Source of the DNA: Methylomonas montana | Lineage (GTDB): Bacteria > Pseudomonadota > Gammaproteobacteria > Methylococcales > Methylomonadaceae | Length of the DNA: 64,000 nucleotides | Direction of reading: 5' to 3' | NCBI RefSeq assembly: GCF_030490285.1 | Contig: NZ_CP129884.1 | Span: forward strand, 4,526,001 to 4,590,000 | In this document: piece by piece, positions 9,364 through 20,395 of the stretch | Numbering within the stretch: position 1 is the first letter of the stretch | How the letters are laid out: every line of letters begins with the position of its first letter | The notes under the pieces: model-generated | Told to the model about the DNA's origin: nothing | Database searches by the model: none | What the model saw: the letters and a program-made list of their open reading frames with translations, nothing else | Translations under genes and position numbers: made by a program

Positions 9364-11136
9364 TTAGGGATTGGCAGTCATTGGCGTGGATTTGCTCGCC
9401 ACTAACTGGTTATCCGCAGCTGAACTTACCACCGTCGATACATGTAGTTTGTTCAAAGCCTTTTTCAGTTGTTCGTCCTGCCCGTAGATATCGGGATAGA
9501 AACGCAACTGATTTCCGTGATCAACAAACGTGGTTGCGTAATAAAACAGCACCGGCACCGCGCGTTTTAGCGTGACATGGCGGGTTTTAGGCGCGGACAT
9601 TGCCTGTTTGATAGTTTCTTTATCCCAACCTTGCTGATCGCCCAGCACGAATTGGGCGAGTTGTTCCGGTTGCGAAACCCGAACGCAGCCATGGCTCAAA
9701 TCGCGGCGCTGGCGATTAAACGCGGCGTGGCCAGGGGTGTCGTGTAAATACACGTCGGCGGTATTCGGAAACACGAATTTCACCCGACCCAATGGATTCT
9801 TCTTTCCCGGTCGTTGCCGAGCGCGCAAATAACTGCCGCCGCCCTGTTCTTCGCTGTTTTGATGCTTAACCAGTTCGATGTTTTGACTGGCCAGATAGCC
9901 TTCATTGTTGGCGGCTTTCGGCAAGATTTCCTTTTTAAAGATAGTGGTTGGAATATTCCAGTACGGCATGAATTCCAAATATTTCATTTCTTCCCATAAC
10001 ACCGGCGTTTGTTTATCCGGCGCCTTACCGACGATGACTTTCATGTTTAGCGGGTTAGTATCGTCCACCGAATTGAACGCCCACAGCTCGAAGGCCGGGA
10101 TATTGACCACGATCATCGGGCCGTCGATGGGATCGGGAATCCAGCGCGCCCGTTCCATGGCCAGTTCCAGCTGAGCGATTTTCTCGTCGGAAGATGGGTT
10201 GAATAAGGCGGCGGTCGCCGGGCCTATCACGCCGTCGGCTTTTAAGCCTTGCTGTTGCTGCACTTTTTTCACCGCGGCTACCAAGTCGCCGTCGTAAGTT
10301 TTAGCGTCGGCGTTGGCTTTATCCTCGATCAAGCCCATGGCGCGCAGACGCTGGCGCAAGTATGCGATTTGCGGGTGCTTATCGCCCGGCCGCAACCGTT
10401 TGCCGGGGTTAAAATCGTCCGGCCCGGTTTGATTGCCGAGTTCCCGCAAACGGGTCAAAATTTGTTTGAGTTGCCGATATTGCTTGGCTTTCGGTTCAAA
10501 TAGTCCGACCAGTTCCGGCAAGGTTTGCGACGCCAGATGTTGTTTCAACAAGCCGGCCAGGTCTAGAGGCGGTTTGGGAGCGATATGCACCGGGTATTGC
10601 ACGTCGCGCGGCTCGACTTGGCCCTGCCGCAAATCATGCAGATAACGCACCAGGGATACCGTCAACGCCACGTCGTAACTAGCGGCCGTGTTGTTGTCCA
10701 GGCTTTGGCCATCAATAAATGTCTTGAGGCGGTCGACATCGTAATTGACCTGATTTAGCGCATCGCTCGGCGCATTGTTCAACATGCCGATCAAGTCGTG
10801 CAGATTTTTTTCGGAACGATTGGCGGTAAACCAGATTGGCTGAAAATTCGCATTTTGATAAATCTGGCTAACAAAATCGCTGACGCGGCTAAAGTCGGCG
10901 CGTAACAGCAAGGGATGTTGTTTGCTGAGTAAGATGGCGCCGATCGGCTGGTCGGCCGGAATAAAATTGGCGGGGCCAGGAAAGCTATCGATTAAGGGGG
11001 CGCTGGTTTCCAGTGCGGGAGCTGGTAACTCGGCGCTGAATGCGCGCTCAGTGTCGGCATAAGCAACACAAGCCACCAATGCAAACCAGGCATACCTATG
11101 GCTTGAATCTTTAAGGGTGTGCGGTTTTGTTAGCAT
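9364..11136 (-). CDS. ldtD: L,D-transpeptidase of the YcbB/LdtD type
   Basis: A 590-residue periplasmic enzyme starting with a signal peptide (MLTKPHTLKDSSHRYAWF, cleavage near ERAFS-AEL). An N-terminal substrate-binding domain is followed by a peptidoglycan-binding domain (around KKVQQQQGLKADGVIGPAT) and the YkuD catalytic domain. The motif HDTPGHAAF...DLSHGCVRV places the catalytic Cys at residue 484. These enzymes form 3-3 crosslinks in peptidoglycan. The start at 11136 was chosen over 11181 because it puts the signal peptide at the N-terminus. It converges with the YcbK-like gene, recalling the E. coli ycbB-ycbK pairing. Confidence 0.92.
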   Translation of the reverse strand: MLTKPHTLKDSSHRYAWFALVACVAYADTERAFSAELPAPALETSAPLIDSFPGPANFIPADQPIGAILLSKQHPLLLRADFSRVSDFVSQIYQNANFQPIWFTANRSEKNLHDLIGMLNNAPSDALNQVNYDVDRLKTFIDGQSLDNNTAASYDVALTVSLVRYLHDLRQGQVEPRDVQYPVHIAPKPPLDLAGLLKQHLASQTLPELVGLFEPKAKQYRQLKQILTRLRELGNQTGPDDFNPGKRLRPGDKHPQIAYLRQRLRAMGLIEDKANADAKTYDGDLVAAVKKVQQQQGLKADGVIGPATAALFNPSSDEKIAQLELAMERARWIPDPIDGPMIVVNIPAFELWAFNSVDDTNPLNMKVIVGKAPDKQTPVLWEEMKYLEFMPYWNIPTTIFKKEILPKAANNEGYLASQNIELVKHQNSEEQGGGSYLRARQRPGKKNPLGRVKFVFPNTADVYLHDTPGHAAFNRQRRDLSHGCVRVSQPEQLAQFVLGDQQGWDKETIKQAMSAPKTRHVTLKRAVPVLFYYATTFVDHGNQLRFYPDIYGQDEQLKKALNKLHVSTVVSSAADNQLVASKSTPMTANP

Positions 11137-11417
11137 GGTTTCACGAATATGGGTTCCTAATTTAAGGTGATGCCTGCCCAACTGTGGTCGATTGCCAAGC
11201 TAAGCCACCTGATAATGCGCTGATTTTACCTTGTTCCGACGTCGCTAACGCGTAAACAATTAGCAAATGTCGTTAGTGCTCTGTACTTTTGTCGAATTTG
11301 GCGCATACCATTTAGTCAAGACATGCCAGTCTCAGGGTAACAATGGGGCGTTATCACCTACTGATTAACTGAAAAATTCGGTCAATTCCAGCAGTATCGA
11401 GAAAACTTTCGACAATT

Positions 11418-12663
<1,246 letters not shown>

Positions 12664-13902
12664 ATGTCCAGTTCCCCCTTTCCTCATGTCGCAGTCATCG
12701 GTGGAGGACCTGCTGGGTTGATGGCTGCAGAAACGCTTAGTCACGCCGGCATACAGGTTGATGTTTATGACGCGATGCCGTCAATTGGCCGCAAATTTCT
12801 GCAAGCCGGGGTGGGCGGGTTAAATATTACCCATAGCGAGACTTACGAAGCCTTTTGCGAACGTTACGGCGATAGCCGGCCGCAATTGCAAGCAGTGCTC
12901 GACAAGCTTCCACCTAACGCACTACGCGCTTGGGTGCACGAATTAGGGGTCGAGACGTTTGTGGGCAGTTCGGGTCGAGTTTTCCCCTCGCAAATGAAAG
13001 CCGCACCACTACTTCGAGCTTGGCTGCATCGCCTCCGCAATGCCGGTGTGCGCCTACATGTTCGTCATCGCTGGCTGGGCTGGGATACAGAAGGGGCATT
13101 GAGACTGATCAATCCGGACGGCGAAATTTCGATCAAGCCGCAGGCGACCGTGTTGGCGCTGGGCGGTGCCAGCTGGCCACAGCTGGGATCAGACGGCGCC
13201 TGGGTGCCTTGGCTACAGGCTCAGGGCATTGAGATCACGCCCTTGCAAAGCACTAATTGCGGCTTCGAGGTGGCCTGGAGCGCCCATTTACGCGATAAGT
13301 TTGCCGGTACGCCGCTCAAGGCAGTGGCGCTGACGTTTACCGACAGCCAAGGGCGCACCGAACAGCGGCAAGGCGAAATGGTGATTAGCGGGCATGGCGT
13401 GGAGGGTAGTTTGGTTTATGCGTTTTCGGGCCGGCTACGCCAGCATCTGAATGCTCATGGCAGTGCTACATTCAGCCTGGATCTGGCGCCGGGTCGCGAT
13501 ATGAAGCGGGTGTTGGCTGAGGTCAGTCGGCCGCGCGGCTCGCGATCAATATCCAGTCATTTGCAAAGCCGCGTGGGCCTTAACGCCATCAAAGTAGCGT
13601 TACTGTACGAAGTGCTCGGCAAAGAACAATTTGCCGATCCAGCCATGCTGGCAGCGACGATCAAGTCCTTGCCGATCACCGTGCAAACGACTCGCCCCAT
13701 TGCCGAAGCCATCAGCACCGCCGGCGGAGTGTGCTTTGAGAATCTCGACCGGAACCTCATGCTTACCGCGCTGCCGGGTACTTTTGTCGCGGGCGAGATG
13801 TTGGATTGGCAAGCCCCAACGGGTGGATACCTGCTTACCGCTTGCTTTGCCACCGGGCTGTGCGCGGGACTGGGCGCACTGGATTGGCTGAAAAATCGAT
13901 GA
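12664..13902 (+). CDS. FAD-dependent oxidoreductase of the HI0933/YhiN-like family
   Basis: A 412-residue flavoprotein. The N-terminal dinucleotide-binding motif is VAVIGGGPAGLMAAE (about residues 9-23), followed by SIGRKFLQAGVGGLNITHSE, which marks the HI0933-like subgroup related to PP_4765. The C-terminus has GGVCFENLDRNLM, GTFVAGEMLDWQAPTGGY and an FAD-contact stretch. The substrate is unknown. ATG at 12664 matches the expected start of the FAD-binding strand. It is transcribed away from hemF and toward trpD, with about 180 bases before trpD. Confidence 0.85.
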   Translation: MSSSPFPHVAVIGGGPAGLMAAETLSHAGIQVDVYDAMPSIGRKFLQAGVGGLNITHSETYEAFCERYGDSRPQLQAVLDKLPPNALRAWVHELGVETFVGSSGRVFPSQMKAAPLLRAWLHRLRNAGVRLHVRHRWLGWDTEGALRLINPDGEISIKPQATVLALGGASWPQLGSDGAWVPWLQAQGIEITPLQSTNCGFEVAWSAHLRDKFAGTPLKAVALTFTDSQGRTEQRQGEMVISGHGVEGSLVYAFSGRLRQHLNAHGSATFSLDLAPGRDMKRVLAEVSRPRGSRSISSHLQSRVGLNAIKVALLYEVLGKEQFADPAMLAATIKSLPITVQTTRPIAEAISTAGGVCFENLDRNLMLTALPGTFVAGEMLDWQAPTGGYLLTACFATGLCAGLGALDWLKNR

Positions 13903-14080
13903 GATGCGCGAGTTTTGGCTGCGGTTTGTTATCATGTCGGCCAAAAAACCTTTTCGATTTTTACCCAAACCTAGACCGGGTGGAAGCGATCGCGTAAACC
14001 CGGCCGTGATGATTTGCAGTCAGGGGATACTCTAAAGCGCAACTCGGCCTATGTTGATGCCACACAACACCATCAACTCC

Positions 14081-15097
14081 ATGCAAATCCAAGCCACACT
14101 GCAAAAACTTCTGGATAAACAAGACCTCGCAGCCGAGGAGATGCGCGATGTGATGCGCGCGATGATGAACGGCGAGCTCAGCGATGCGCAAATCGCCGGC
14201 TTTTTGATTGCACTGCGTTGCAAGGGCGAAACCATCGAGGAAATCGCCGCGGCGGTTGGCGTGTTGCGCGAGTTGGTGCGGCATGTGCCGGTGCAAGGTG
14301 AGCATGTGATCGATACCTGCGGCACCGGCGGCGACGGCGCCAATACCTTCAATATTTCCACCACGGCTGCCTTTGTGGTCGCGGCGGCAGGCGGCAAGGT
14401 CGCCAAACACGGCAATCGCTCGGTCTCCAGCAGTTGCGGCAGCGCCGATGTATTGGAAGCGGCGGGCATCAACCTGGATTTGCCGGCCGATCAGGTGGCG
14501 CAATGCGTCGACGAGATCGGCGTCGGCTTTTTATTCGCCGCCAAGCACCACAGCGCGGTACGCCACACTGTCGGTCCGCGCAAGGAAATGGGTGTGCGCA
14601 CGTTGTTCAATTTGATCGGCCCCCTGTCCAATCCAGCGAATGCGCCGCATCAGTTGATCGGCGTGTTCGATAAGCAATGGCTGATACCGGTCGCCGAAGT
14701 GTTGAAAAAACTTGGTAGCCGCCATGTGCTGGTGGTGCATGCCCAGGATGGTCTGGACGAGATCAGCATCGCCGCGCCGACCGACGTGGCCGAACTGAAA
14801 AACGGCGAAGTCACCACTTATTCCGTCACGCCGGAGCAATTCGGCTTGCCGCGCGCCGGTCTGGAAACACTGTCGATTACCTGTGCGGCGGATAGCTTGG
14901 CGATCGTCCGCGAGGTATTGAACAACCAACCCGGCCCGGCCCGCGACATTGTCGCGTTGAATGCCGGCGCGGCGATTTACGCTGCAGATCTGGCCGATTC
15001 GCTGGATGCCGGTATCCGCCGTGCACATCAAGTGTTGGCCGACGGCAGTGCGTTGGCTAAGTTTGAGGCGTTGATTGGGTATTCCAAAGCCAGCTAA
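14081..15097 (+). CDS. trpD: Anthranilate phosphoribosyltransferase
   Basis: A 338-residue enzyme transferring phosphoribose from PRPP to anthranilate, the second step of tryptophan synthesis. Key blocks are [22 protein letters not shown] (PRPP binding, here summarised from residues about 79-100), [19 protein letters not shown] and GPLSNP. I chose the ATG at 14081 because [16 protein letters not shown] aligns with the family N-terminus; the frame is open to 14051. No trpC follows; the next genes are a toxin-antitoxin remnant and holC. Confidence 0.94.
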   Translation: MQIQATLQKLLDKQDLAAEEMRDVMRAMMNGELSDAQIAGFLIALRCKGETIEEIAAAVGVLRELVRHVPVQGEHVIDTCGTGGDGANTFNISTTAAFVVAAAGGKVAKHGNRSVSSSCGSADVLEAAGINLDLPADQVAQCVDEIGVGFLFAAKHHSAVRHTVGPRKEMGVRTLFNLIGPLSNPANAPHQLIGVFDKQWLIPVAEVLKKLGSRHVLVVHAQDGLDEISIAAPTDVAELKNGEVTTYSVTPEQFGLPRAGLETLSITCAADSLAIVREVLNNQPGPARDIVALNAGAAIYAADLADSLDAGIRRAHQVLADGSALAKFEALIGYSKAS

Positions 15098-15136
15098 AGT
15101 ATTGACGTGGTGTAATCGTTCGATTACAGTTTCTGC

Positions 15137-15419
15137 ATGTACACAATCAAACAACTTCCCGCATTCAGAGAATGGCTGTTTGGGTTGAACGATGGATTTA
15201 CGCACCGCCGCTTGGCGCGCCGACTGGAAAAAGCCCAACAAGGCCAACTCGGTGACGTGAAAGCCGTAGGCGAGGGTATTTTTGATCGGTCGCGGCTGGC
15301 GGATGTACTACGTGCAGAGGGGCGAGGTGTTGATTGTGGTGCTGGACGGCGGCGATAAGTCGAGTCAGACCGCCGATATTGCTAAAGCTCAGCGCCTAGC
15401 CGCGTTGCTGGAGGACTGA
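15137..15419 (+). pseudogene. HI1419-type (RelE-superfamily) toxin, frameshifted
   Basis: The first frame from ATG 15137 reads MYTIKQLPAFREWLFGL...ARRLEKAQQGQLGDVKAVGEGI, the N-terminal half of the HI1419/Gp49-like addiction toxin. After about 15281 the homology continues in another frame as GRGWRMYYVQRGEVLIVVLDGGDKS and on to LAALLED, with a stop at 15417-15419. The family segment normally between GEG and the glycines (FEMR...) is missing, so a small deletion has both removed residues and shifted the frame. The toxin should be inactive. The antitoxin gene three bases downstream is intact. A sequencing error is possible but would not explain the missing residues. Confidence 0.75.
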
Positions 15420-15422
15420 ATC

Positions 15423-15728
15423 ATGAATGAAAAAATCAAAATTGCCGATTTACCCGTATTTGACATTACCGAACATCTGGATAGCGATCAAGCCATTGCC
15501 GAATACCTGACCGTGGTTCTGGAAGAAGATGATCCGGCTGCCTTGGCCAATGCACTCGGCAGCATTGCCAGAGCGCGAGGCATGACCGAAATTGCCAATG
15601 CCGCCGGCATCAGCCGTGAAGCCTTGTATAAAGCCTTACGTGCCGACGCCCAACCGCGCTTCAAGACCATTGTCAAAGTTTGTAAGGCGCTTGGGGTTAA
15701 GTTGACGGTGCAGACGATAGCGGCTTGA
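15423..15728 (+). CDS. HI1420-type addiction module antidote protein
   Basis: A 101-residue protein with a helix-turn-helix domain in its C-terminal half (ARARGMTEIANAAGISREALYKAL). It fits the HI1420-like antidote family, which is encoded just downstream of HI1419-like toxins. It starts three bases after the toxin remnant. It would normally neutralise the toxin and repress the operon; with the toxin broken it may persist only as a DNA-binding regulator or as a relic. Confidence 0.85.
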   Translation: MNEKIKIADLPVFDITEHLDSDQAIAEYLTVVLEEDDPAALANALGSIARARGMTEIANAAGISREALYKALRADAQPRFKTIVKVCKALGVKLTVQTIAA

Positions 15729-15746
15729 GATTCATCAGAGTGAGTC

Positions 15747-15780
15747 ATTCCCCCGATTACGCTTCGCTAATCGGGGGAAT
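15747..15780. repeat. Palindromic repeat, copy 1 of the CCGATTA/TAATCGG family
   Basis: ATTCCCCCGATTA and TAATCGGGGGAAT form a perfect 13-base stem around CGCTTCGC. The core is almost the same as the repeat at 54708-54733 in the opposite orientation. It may also end transcription of the antidote gene. Confidence 0.7.
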
Positions 15781-15825
15781 GGTGGCAAAGCCATATTTGC
15801 CCACCGCTTTCAACTGCTTCACCTC

Positions 15826-15845
15826 GTGGGCGCTGGCGTGCCCAC
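15826..15845. repeat. Short GTGGGC/GCCCAC inverted repeat
   Basis: GTGGGC and GCCCAC flank GCTGGCGT just after the holC stop. A similar GTGGGCAC/GTGCCCAC element occurs at 43247-43268, which suggests a dispersed intergenic repeat family. Confidence 0.4.
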
Positions 15846-15846
15846 C

Positions 15847-16299
15847 CTACATTTTGTGGGTGGTGATCGACAGCTCGGCTTGCTGATAATGCCGGTAACG
15901 CCGCCGGCCGGCCTGCTTGCAATCTTCGCTGTTATCTAATATTTCCAGAATACGTTCGGTGGGCGCCGTGGTCGGCGGGTAAAAGCTCGACAGGTTGACG
16001 ACGATTTTTTGCCAGCCATCGGGAATGTTTTCGCCGCCGATCAAAATGGTGCCGGTAAATTCCGGGATTTCCCCGCGATAGACTTGGTGGGGAATGAAGC
16101 TGCCGGCCCGAAATGTCCACAGCGCTTTATCGATCTGCTCGGCTTGTTCCGCCGAGTCGGTCAGCACATAAGGAAAATAGCCGCTGCGATAGATTTTCTC
16201 GATCAACTTGCAGGCAAAATCCTGGCGTTGTTGCTGGTCGTGCGTGGCCAATACGTAAAAGCTGACTTCGGGTAGGGATGGCGAATGACTGGGTTCCAT
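15847..16299 (-). CDS. holC: DNA polymerase III chi subunit
   Basis: A 150-residue protein matching HolC: VSFYVLATHDQQQRQDFACKLIEKIYRSG-type N-terminus, KALWTF and FIPHQ in the middle, and an acidic/hydrophobic segment (EILDNSEDCKQAGRRRYRHYQQ) at the C-terminus. Chi links the clamp loader to single-strand binding protein. In gammaproteobacteria holC commonly follows pepA, as it does here, though about 175 bases of repeat sequence separate them. Confidence 0.9.
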   Translation of the reverse strand: MEPSHSPSLPEVSFYVLATHDQQQRQDFACKLIEKIYRSGYFPYVLTDSAEQAEQIDKALWTFRAGSFIPHQVYRGEIPEFTGTILIGGENIPDGWQKIVVNLSSFYPPTTAPTERILEILDNSEDCKQAGRRRYRHYQQAELSITTHKM

Positions 16300-16353
16300 T
16301 ATGCTGTTTTAAGCTTTGTGCCATTTGGGAGGAGCAACGCCTTCAGTTAAGGA

Positions 16354-16427
16354 TTAACCGTTCGTCCTGAGTGCGTCGAAGGATGAACGGTTAAGCCGTC
16401 CATGGTTCGACGGAGCTCGCCACGAAC
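16354..16427. repeat. Pair of adjacent hairpin repeats between pepA and holC
   Basis: The first hairpin has perfect outer arms TTAACCGTTC (16354-16363) and GAACGGTTAA (16385-16394) with inner TCCT/AGGA pairing. The second has GTTCG (16405) and CGAAC (16423) arms. The GTTCGTCCTGAG...GTCGAAGGATGAAC pattern is a REP-like element seen widely between genes in proteobacteria. Confidence 0.7.
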
Positions 16428-16473
16428 AGCTTAACCTAAGTGCCTTGAACTTTAACACTTCCTCCGAAGACCG

Positions 16474-17958
16474 TTAAGCCGAGGCGCGATTCAACAAATA
16501 TTGCGCAACCAAAGGCACCGGGCGACCGGTCGCGCCTTTATTGGCGCCAGTGCGCCAGGCGGTGCCGGCGATATCGATGTGTGCCCAGCGGTATTCCTCG
16601 GCGAATTTGGATAAAAATACCGCCGCGGTAATGCTGCCGCCGTCCGGGCCGCCGATGTTGGCGAGGTCGGCGAAATTGGACTTCAGCTGTTCCTGATATT
16701 CTTCCCAAATCGGCATCCGCCAAACCAAATCGCAAGCGGTTTCGCCAGCGCCGAGCAGGTCGTTGCAGAGTTTGTCGTCGTTGCCGAACAAGCCGCTCGG
16801 CACTCGGCCCAGCGCGACGATGCAGGCGCCGGTCAGCGTTGCCATATCGATCACCACGTCGGGATTGTATTTTTTGGCGTAGGTCAGCGTGTCGCATAAA
16901 ATCAAGCGGCCTTCGGCATCGGTGTTCAACACTTCGATGGTTTTGCCGGACATGCTGGTCAGAATGTCGCCGGGTTTATTGGCGTCGCCGTCCGGCAAAT
17001 TTTCCGAGGATGGAATCAGGCCGACGATATTCAGTTTCAGGTTCAACAGCGTCGCCATCCGCAAAAGCCCTAACACGCTGGCCCCGCCGCACATGTCGTA
17101 CTTCATTTCGTCCATGCCCAAACCGGGCTTCAACGAGATGCCGCCGGCATCGAAAGTCAGGCCTTTGCCGACTAACACGATCGGTTTGCTGTTGGGGTCG
17201 CCGCCTTGGTAGTTCAGGCAAATCAGTTTGGCCGGCTGGCGGCTGCCGCGCGAGACTGACAATAAGGAACCCATGCCCAAGGCCGCCATATCGCTCTCTT
17301 CCAGGATTTCGCAATCCAGTTTGTCGTGCTGGCCGGCCAACACCAGGGCTTGTTCGGCCAGATGAGTAGGCGTGCAGAGGTTGCCGGGCAGATCGGCCAG
17401 TTGTTTGGCCAGTTCCACGCCCCGCGCGATGGCCACGCCTTGTTGCAGGCCGGTTTCCGCCAGCGACTTTTGCGCATCGTTGACGACGATGCTGAGTTGT
17501 TGCAGCGGGATTTTGTCGTCGATTTTTTTGGTGGCGCTGTATTGGTACAAGCCGTCGTTGCAGACTTCGACGATTTGCCGGGCTTTCCATTGGCTGTCGG
17601 CGCCGTCTACATCGACGTCCAGCAAGGCACAGCCGGCGGCTTTAACTTTACTGTCCTTGATGGTTTTGATCGCCGCCGCCAGGGCTTTGCGGTATTGCTT
17701 GCGATTGACCTTGCCGCGATCGCCGAAACCAACCAATACGATGCGGGCGATATTACCGTCCGGCAGGTTGTTAATCAGCAGGGTTTCGGCGTTTTTGCCC
17801 TTGATGTCGCCGCGACTGATCAGCTTGCCGATCAGGCCGTCGAACTGGCTATCCAGCTGAGTTGCCGCCGGGCTGAGTTGTTGATTTTCGTATATTCCGA
17901 CCAGCAGACAATCGCTTTGCAGTTTGTCTAAGGGTGAGCTTTCTATAGAATAGTCCAT
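16474..17958 (-). CDS. pepA: Cytosol (leucyl) aminopeptidase
   Basis: A 494-residue M17 family aminopeptidase. The C-terminal catalytic domain has [17 protein letters not shown], the metal-binding MKYDMCGGA and the signature NTDAEGRL, which hold the two-zinc site. The N-terminal domain resembles PepA, which in E. coli also binds DNA. It is divergent from lptF with about 90 bases between the starts, a common arrangement in gammaproteobacteria. Confidence 0.95.
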   Translation of the reverse strand: MDYSIESSPLDKLQSDCLLVGIYENQQLSPAATQLDSQFDGLIGKLISRGDIKGKNAETLLINNLPDGNIARIVLVGFGDRGKVNRKQYRKALAAAIKTIKDSKVKAAGCALLDVDVDGADSQWKARQIVEVCNDGLYQYSATKKIDDKIPLQQLSIVVNDAQKSLAETGLQQGVAIARGVELAKQLADLPGNLCTPTHLAEQALVLAGQHDKLDCEILEESDMAALGMGSLLSVSRGSRQPAKLICLNYQGGDPNSKPIVLVGKGLTFDAGGISLKPGLGMDEMKYDMCGGASVLGLLRMATLLNLKLNIVGLIPSSENLPDGDANKPGDILTSMSGKTIEVLNTDAEGRLILCDTLTYAKKYNPDVVIDMATLTGACIVALGRVPSGLFGNDDKLCNDLLGAGETACDLVWRMPIWEEYQEQLKSNFADLANIGGPDGGSITAAVFLSKFAEEYRWAHIDIAGTAWRTGANKGATGRPVPLVAQYLLNRASA

Positions 17959-18049
17959 GTGAATGAGGTCTGTAAGTGTCTAGAATTGAGGGTTTCTGCC
18001 GGTTGCAGCGGTATGTGGCTCGATTATACATGAGAAAATCAGGAGTGCA

Positions 18050-19186
18050 TTGTTGAGCATTGAGCGAACATTACCCAGCGCGGGCCGGCCTTTCCGGCTG
18101 GTGACGGTGCTGGATAAAATGATAATCAAGGAATTGTTCCAGACCGTCAGCGCGGTACTGACGGTTCTAGTAGTGATTATCGTCAGCCGTAAGTTTATTA
18201 AGGTGTTGGCGCAGGCCATCGAAGGCAATATCGCCAACGAAACGGTGATGACGCTGTTGGGTTTAAAAATCGTCATCGCCACCACCACCTTCCTGCCGGC
18301 CGCGCTGTTCATGGCGGTGTTGATGGTGCTGGGCCGCATGTACCGGGAGCAGGAAATGGCAGCCATCTCGTCGGCCGGCGGTAGCGTGTTTACCATTTAT
18401 CGGTCGGTGTTTTTGCTGGTAGTGCCCTTGAGTCTGGCCGGGGTGGCGTTATCGATGCTGGCCGCGCCCTGGGCGGAAGCCAAAACCGAGCAGTTGATGC
18501 ATCAGGACAGGCAAAACGCCGATATTCGCGGCATCTCCGCCGGCCGTTTCAGCGAATACAGCGACGGCGAGTTGATTTTTTATACCGAAAACGTCGACGA
18601 CGAAGGCCGCATGCACAAAGTGTTCGTGCAAAACAAGCAGGGCGATAAGCTTGGCGTGGTGAATGCCGAATACGGCTGGCTGAAAAGTCTGCCCGGCGGT
18701 TTGTATCTGGTGCTGGAAAACGGCGAGCGCATCCAGGGCGTACCCGGCAACAAGGATTTCACGATAGAAACCTTTAATGAATACGCCGTGCTGGTGGAAA
18801 AAAAGACCACGATATTGAACTTGGGCCGCGAGGCCGTCACGACCGAAACCCTGTGGCATTCGGACGAGTTAAGGGATGTCGCCGAGGTTCAAGATCGCTT
18901 CAACACGCCCCTGGGCGTCATCCTGCTGGCTTTTTTAGGCGTGCCGTTGGCAAAGCTGTCGCCGCGCGGCGGCATTTACGGCAGCATGCTGGTGGCTTTT
19001 GGGATTTATTTCGTCTACGGCAACCTGCAACGGGTCAATCACAGCTGGGTGATCAGCGGCGCGCTGCCGCCCTGGCTGGGATATTTCTGGGTGGACGCCT
19101 TGTTGCTGGTGTTGGGTTTATTGATGTTACTGCGTTTATACGGTTGGCAATGGCTGTTACAAACCCTTAGGGAGAAATTGGCATGA
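18050..19186 (+). CDS. lptF: LPS export permease LptF
   Basis: A 378-residue inner-membrane subunit of the LptB2FG transporter that extracts lipopolysaccharide. It has N-terminal helices (from MIIKELFQTVSAVLTVLVVIIV), a large periplasmic beta domain (about residues 140-285) and three C-terminal helices. The start is uncertain. AGGAG at 18041-18045 is well placed for a TTG start at 18050 or 18053, but homology with E. coli LptF begins about 20 residues later near Met24. It overlaps lptG by four bases. Confidence 0.93.
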   Translation: MLSIERTLPSAGRPFRLVTVLDKMIIKELFQTVSAVLTVLVVIIVSRKFIKVLAQAIEGNIANETVMTLLGLKIVIATTTFLPAALFMAVLMVLGRMYREQEMAAISSAGGSVFTIYRSVFLLVVPLSLAGVALSMLAAPWAEAKTEQLMHQDRQNADIRGISAGRFSEYSDGELIFYTENVDDEGRMHKVFVQNKQGDKLGVVNAEYGWLKSLPGGLYLVLENGERIQGVPGNKDFTIETFNEYAVLVEKKTTILNLGREAVTTETLWHSDELRDVAEVQDRFNTPLGVILLAFLGVPLAKLSPRGGIYGSMLVAFGIYFVYGNLQRVNHSWVISGALPPWLGYFWVDALLLVLGLLMLLRLYGWQWLLQTLREKLA

Positions 19187-20253
19187 TCAATGTCCTGACC
19201 GTTTATATCGTCAAGGAAGTCGTCAAGGGCTCTTTGATCGCGGTGCTGCTGCTGTTGACGCTGTTCAATCTATTCAGCTTCAGCGACGAATTAAAAGACC
19301 TGGGCCAAGGCGGCTACGGTTTGAAACAAATTTTGCTGTTTCTGACCTTGACCTCGCCACGGGTGTTTTACGAATTGCTGCCGTCGTCCGCCTTGCTCGG
19401 CAGCTTGTTCGTGGTGGGATCGATGGCCAACAACCGCGAAATCGTGGCGATGCGCGCCGCCGGCTTTTCGGTCGCCTGGATCATCAGAACCATCATGCTA
19501 GCCGGCTTGTTGCTGGTCAGTATTGCGGTGCTGGTCGGCGAGTTCGTCGCGCCATCCTGCGAGCGTACCGCGCAAATCATCAAAACCACCGCGCTGCATG
19601 ACGGCGTGGTGATGCGTTCCCAATACGGCATGTGGCTGCGGGAAGGCGACAGTTTTATCAACGTCCGGAAAATTCTCGACGACGGTTCGCTGGCCGATGT
19701 GCGGATTTACGATGTGGGCGACACCGACAAACTCGAGCGTATCACCCAGGCCGACCATGCCCAGTTCTTGGGAGACAAGCAATGGCGCCTGGAAGGCGTC
19801 AAGCATTCGGAAATCAATCGTCAGCAAATTTTCGCCGGCACTCAGCCCGAACAAGCCTGGAAATCCAGTATCGATTCGGATTTGCTGAAAGTCGCGGTGG
19901 TCAATTCCGATAACTTGTCCTTGTACGATTTATTCATGTACATTGATTTTCTGAGACAGAATAATCAAAAATCGCAGAGTTACGAATTGGCGTTCTGGAG
20001 CCGTTTGATCAACCCGTTTGTCACTTTCGTGATGCTGATGGTATCGGCGCCGTTCGTGATCGGCATCGGCCGCGGCACCAGTACCGGCGCGCGGATCATG
20101 ATGGGTATCGTAATCGGCATGACCTTTAACATCTTCGACAGAATCGCCGGCCACATGGGCTTGGTATACGACATTGATCCCATGTTGATGGCGATTCTGC
20201 CTAGCGCGCTGGTCTTTTGCGGTGCGCTGATCGCGGTTAGGCGAGTCAGCTAA
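19183..20253 (+). CDS. lptG: LPS export permease LptG
   Basis: A 356-residue partner of LptF with the same layout: N-terminal helices, a periplasmic beta-jellyroll-like domain (about 130-265) and C-terminal helices ending ALVFCGALIAVRRV. The motif LPSSALLGSLFVVGSMANNREIVAMRAAG is typical of LptG. The ATGA overlap with lptF suggests coupled translation. A hairpin follows at 20278. Confidence 0.94.
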   Translation: MINVLTVYIVKEVVKGSLIAVLLLLTLFNLFSFSDELKDLGQGGYGLKQILLFLTLTSPRVFYELLPSSALLGSLFVVGSMANNREIVAMRAAGFSVAWIIRTIMLAGLLLVSIAVLVGEFVAPSCERTAQIIKTTALHDGVVMRSQYGMWLREGDSFINVRKILDDGSLADVRIYDVGDTDKLERITQADHAQFLGDKQWRLEGVKHSEINRQQIFAGTQPEQAWKSSIDSDLLKVAVVNSDNLSLYDLFMYIDFLRQNNQKSQSYELAFWSRLINPFVTFVMLMVSAPFVIGIGRGTSTGARIMMGIVIGMTFNIFDRIAGHMGLVYDIDPMLMAILPSALVFCGALIAVRRVS

Positions 20254-20277
20254 ATGATGCGTGAAGATGGGCTAGGC

Positions 20278-20299
20278 AAGGGCGGAACAGTCCGCCCTT
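20278..20299 (+). terminator. Hairpin after lptG
   Basis: AAGGGCGGA and TCCGCCCTT form a perfect nine-base stem with an ACAG loop, 24 bases after the lptG stop. No long T-run follows. Confidence 0.55.
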
Positions 20300-20395
20300 A
20301 GGAAGTTCCGGTTGAGTTCTTCGATAGCCTCAACTGGTCTTGAGATTTCTTAAAACGTTAAGTTTGCGGTTGGTCGGCTGGCGCTATAACTGCTG

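Noticed and set aside
13903-14080. Possible tRNA or small RNA before trpD
   Set aside because: No cloverleaf, CCA end or terminator could be found by eye.
15747-15860. Possible CRISPR-like repeats
   Set aside because: The palindromes occur once or in unlike pairs without regular spacers, so they are REP-type elements and not an array.
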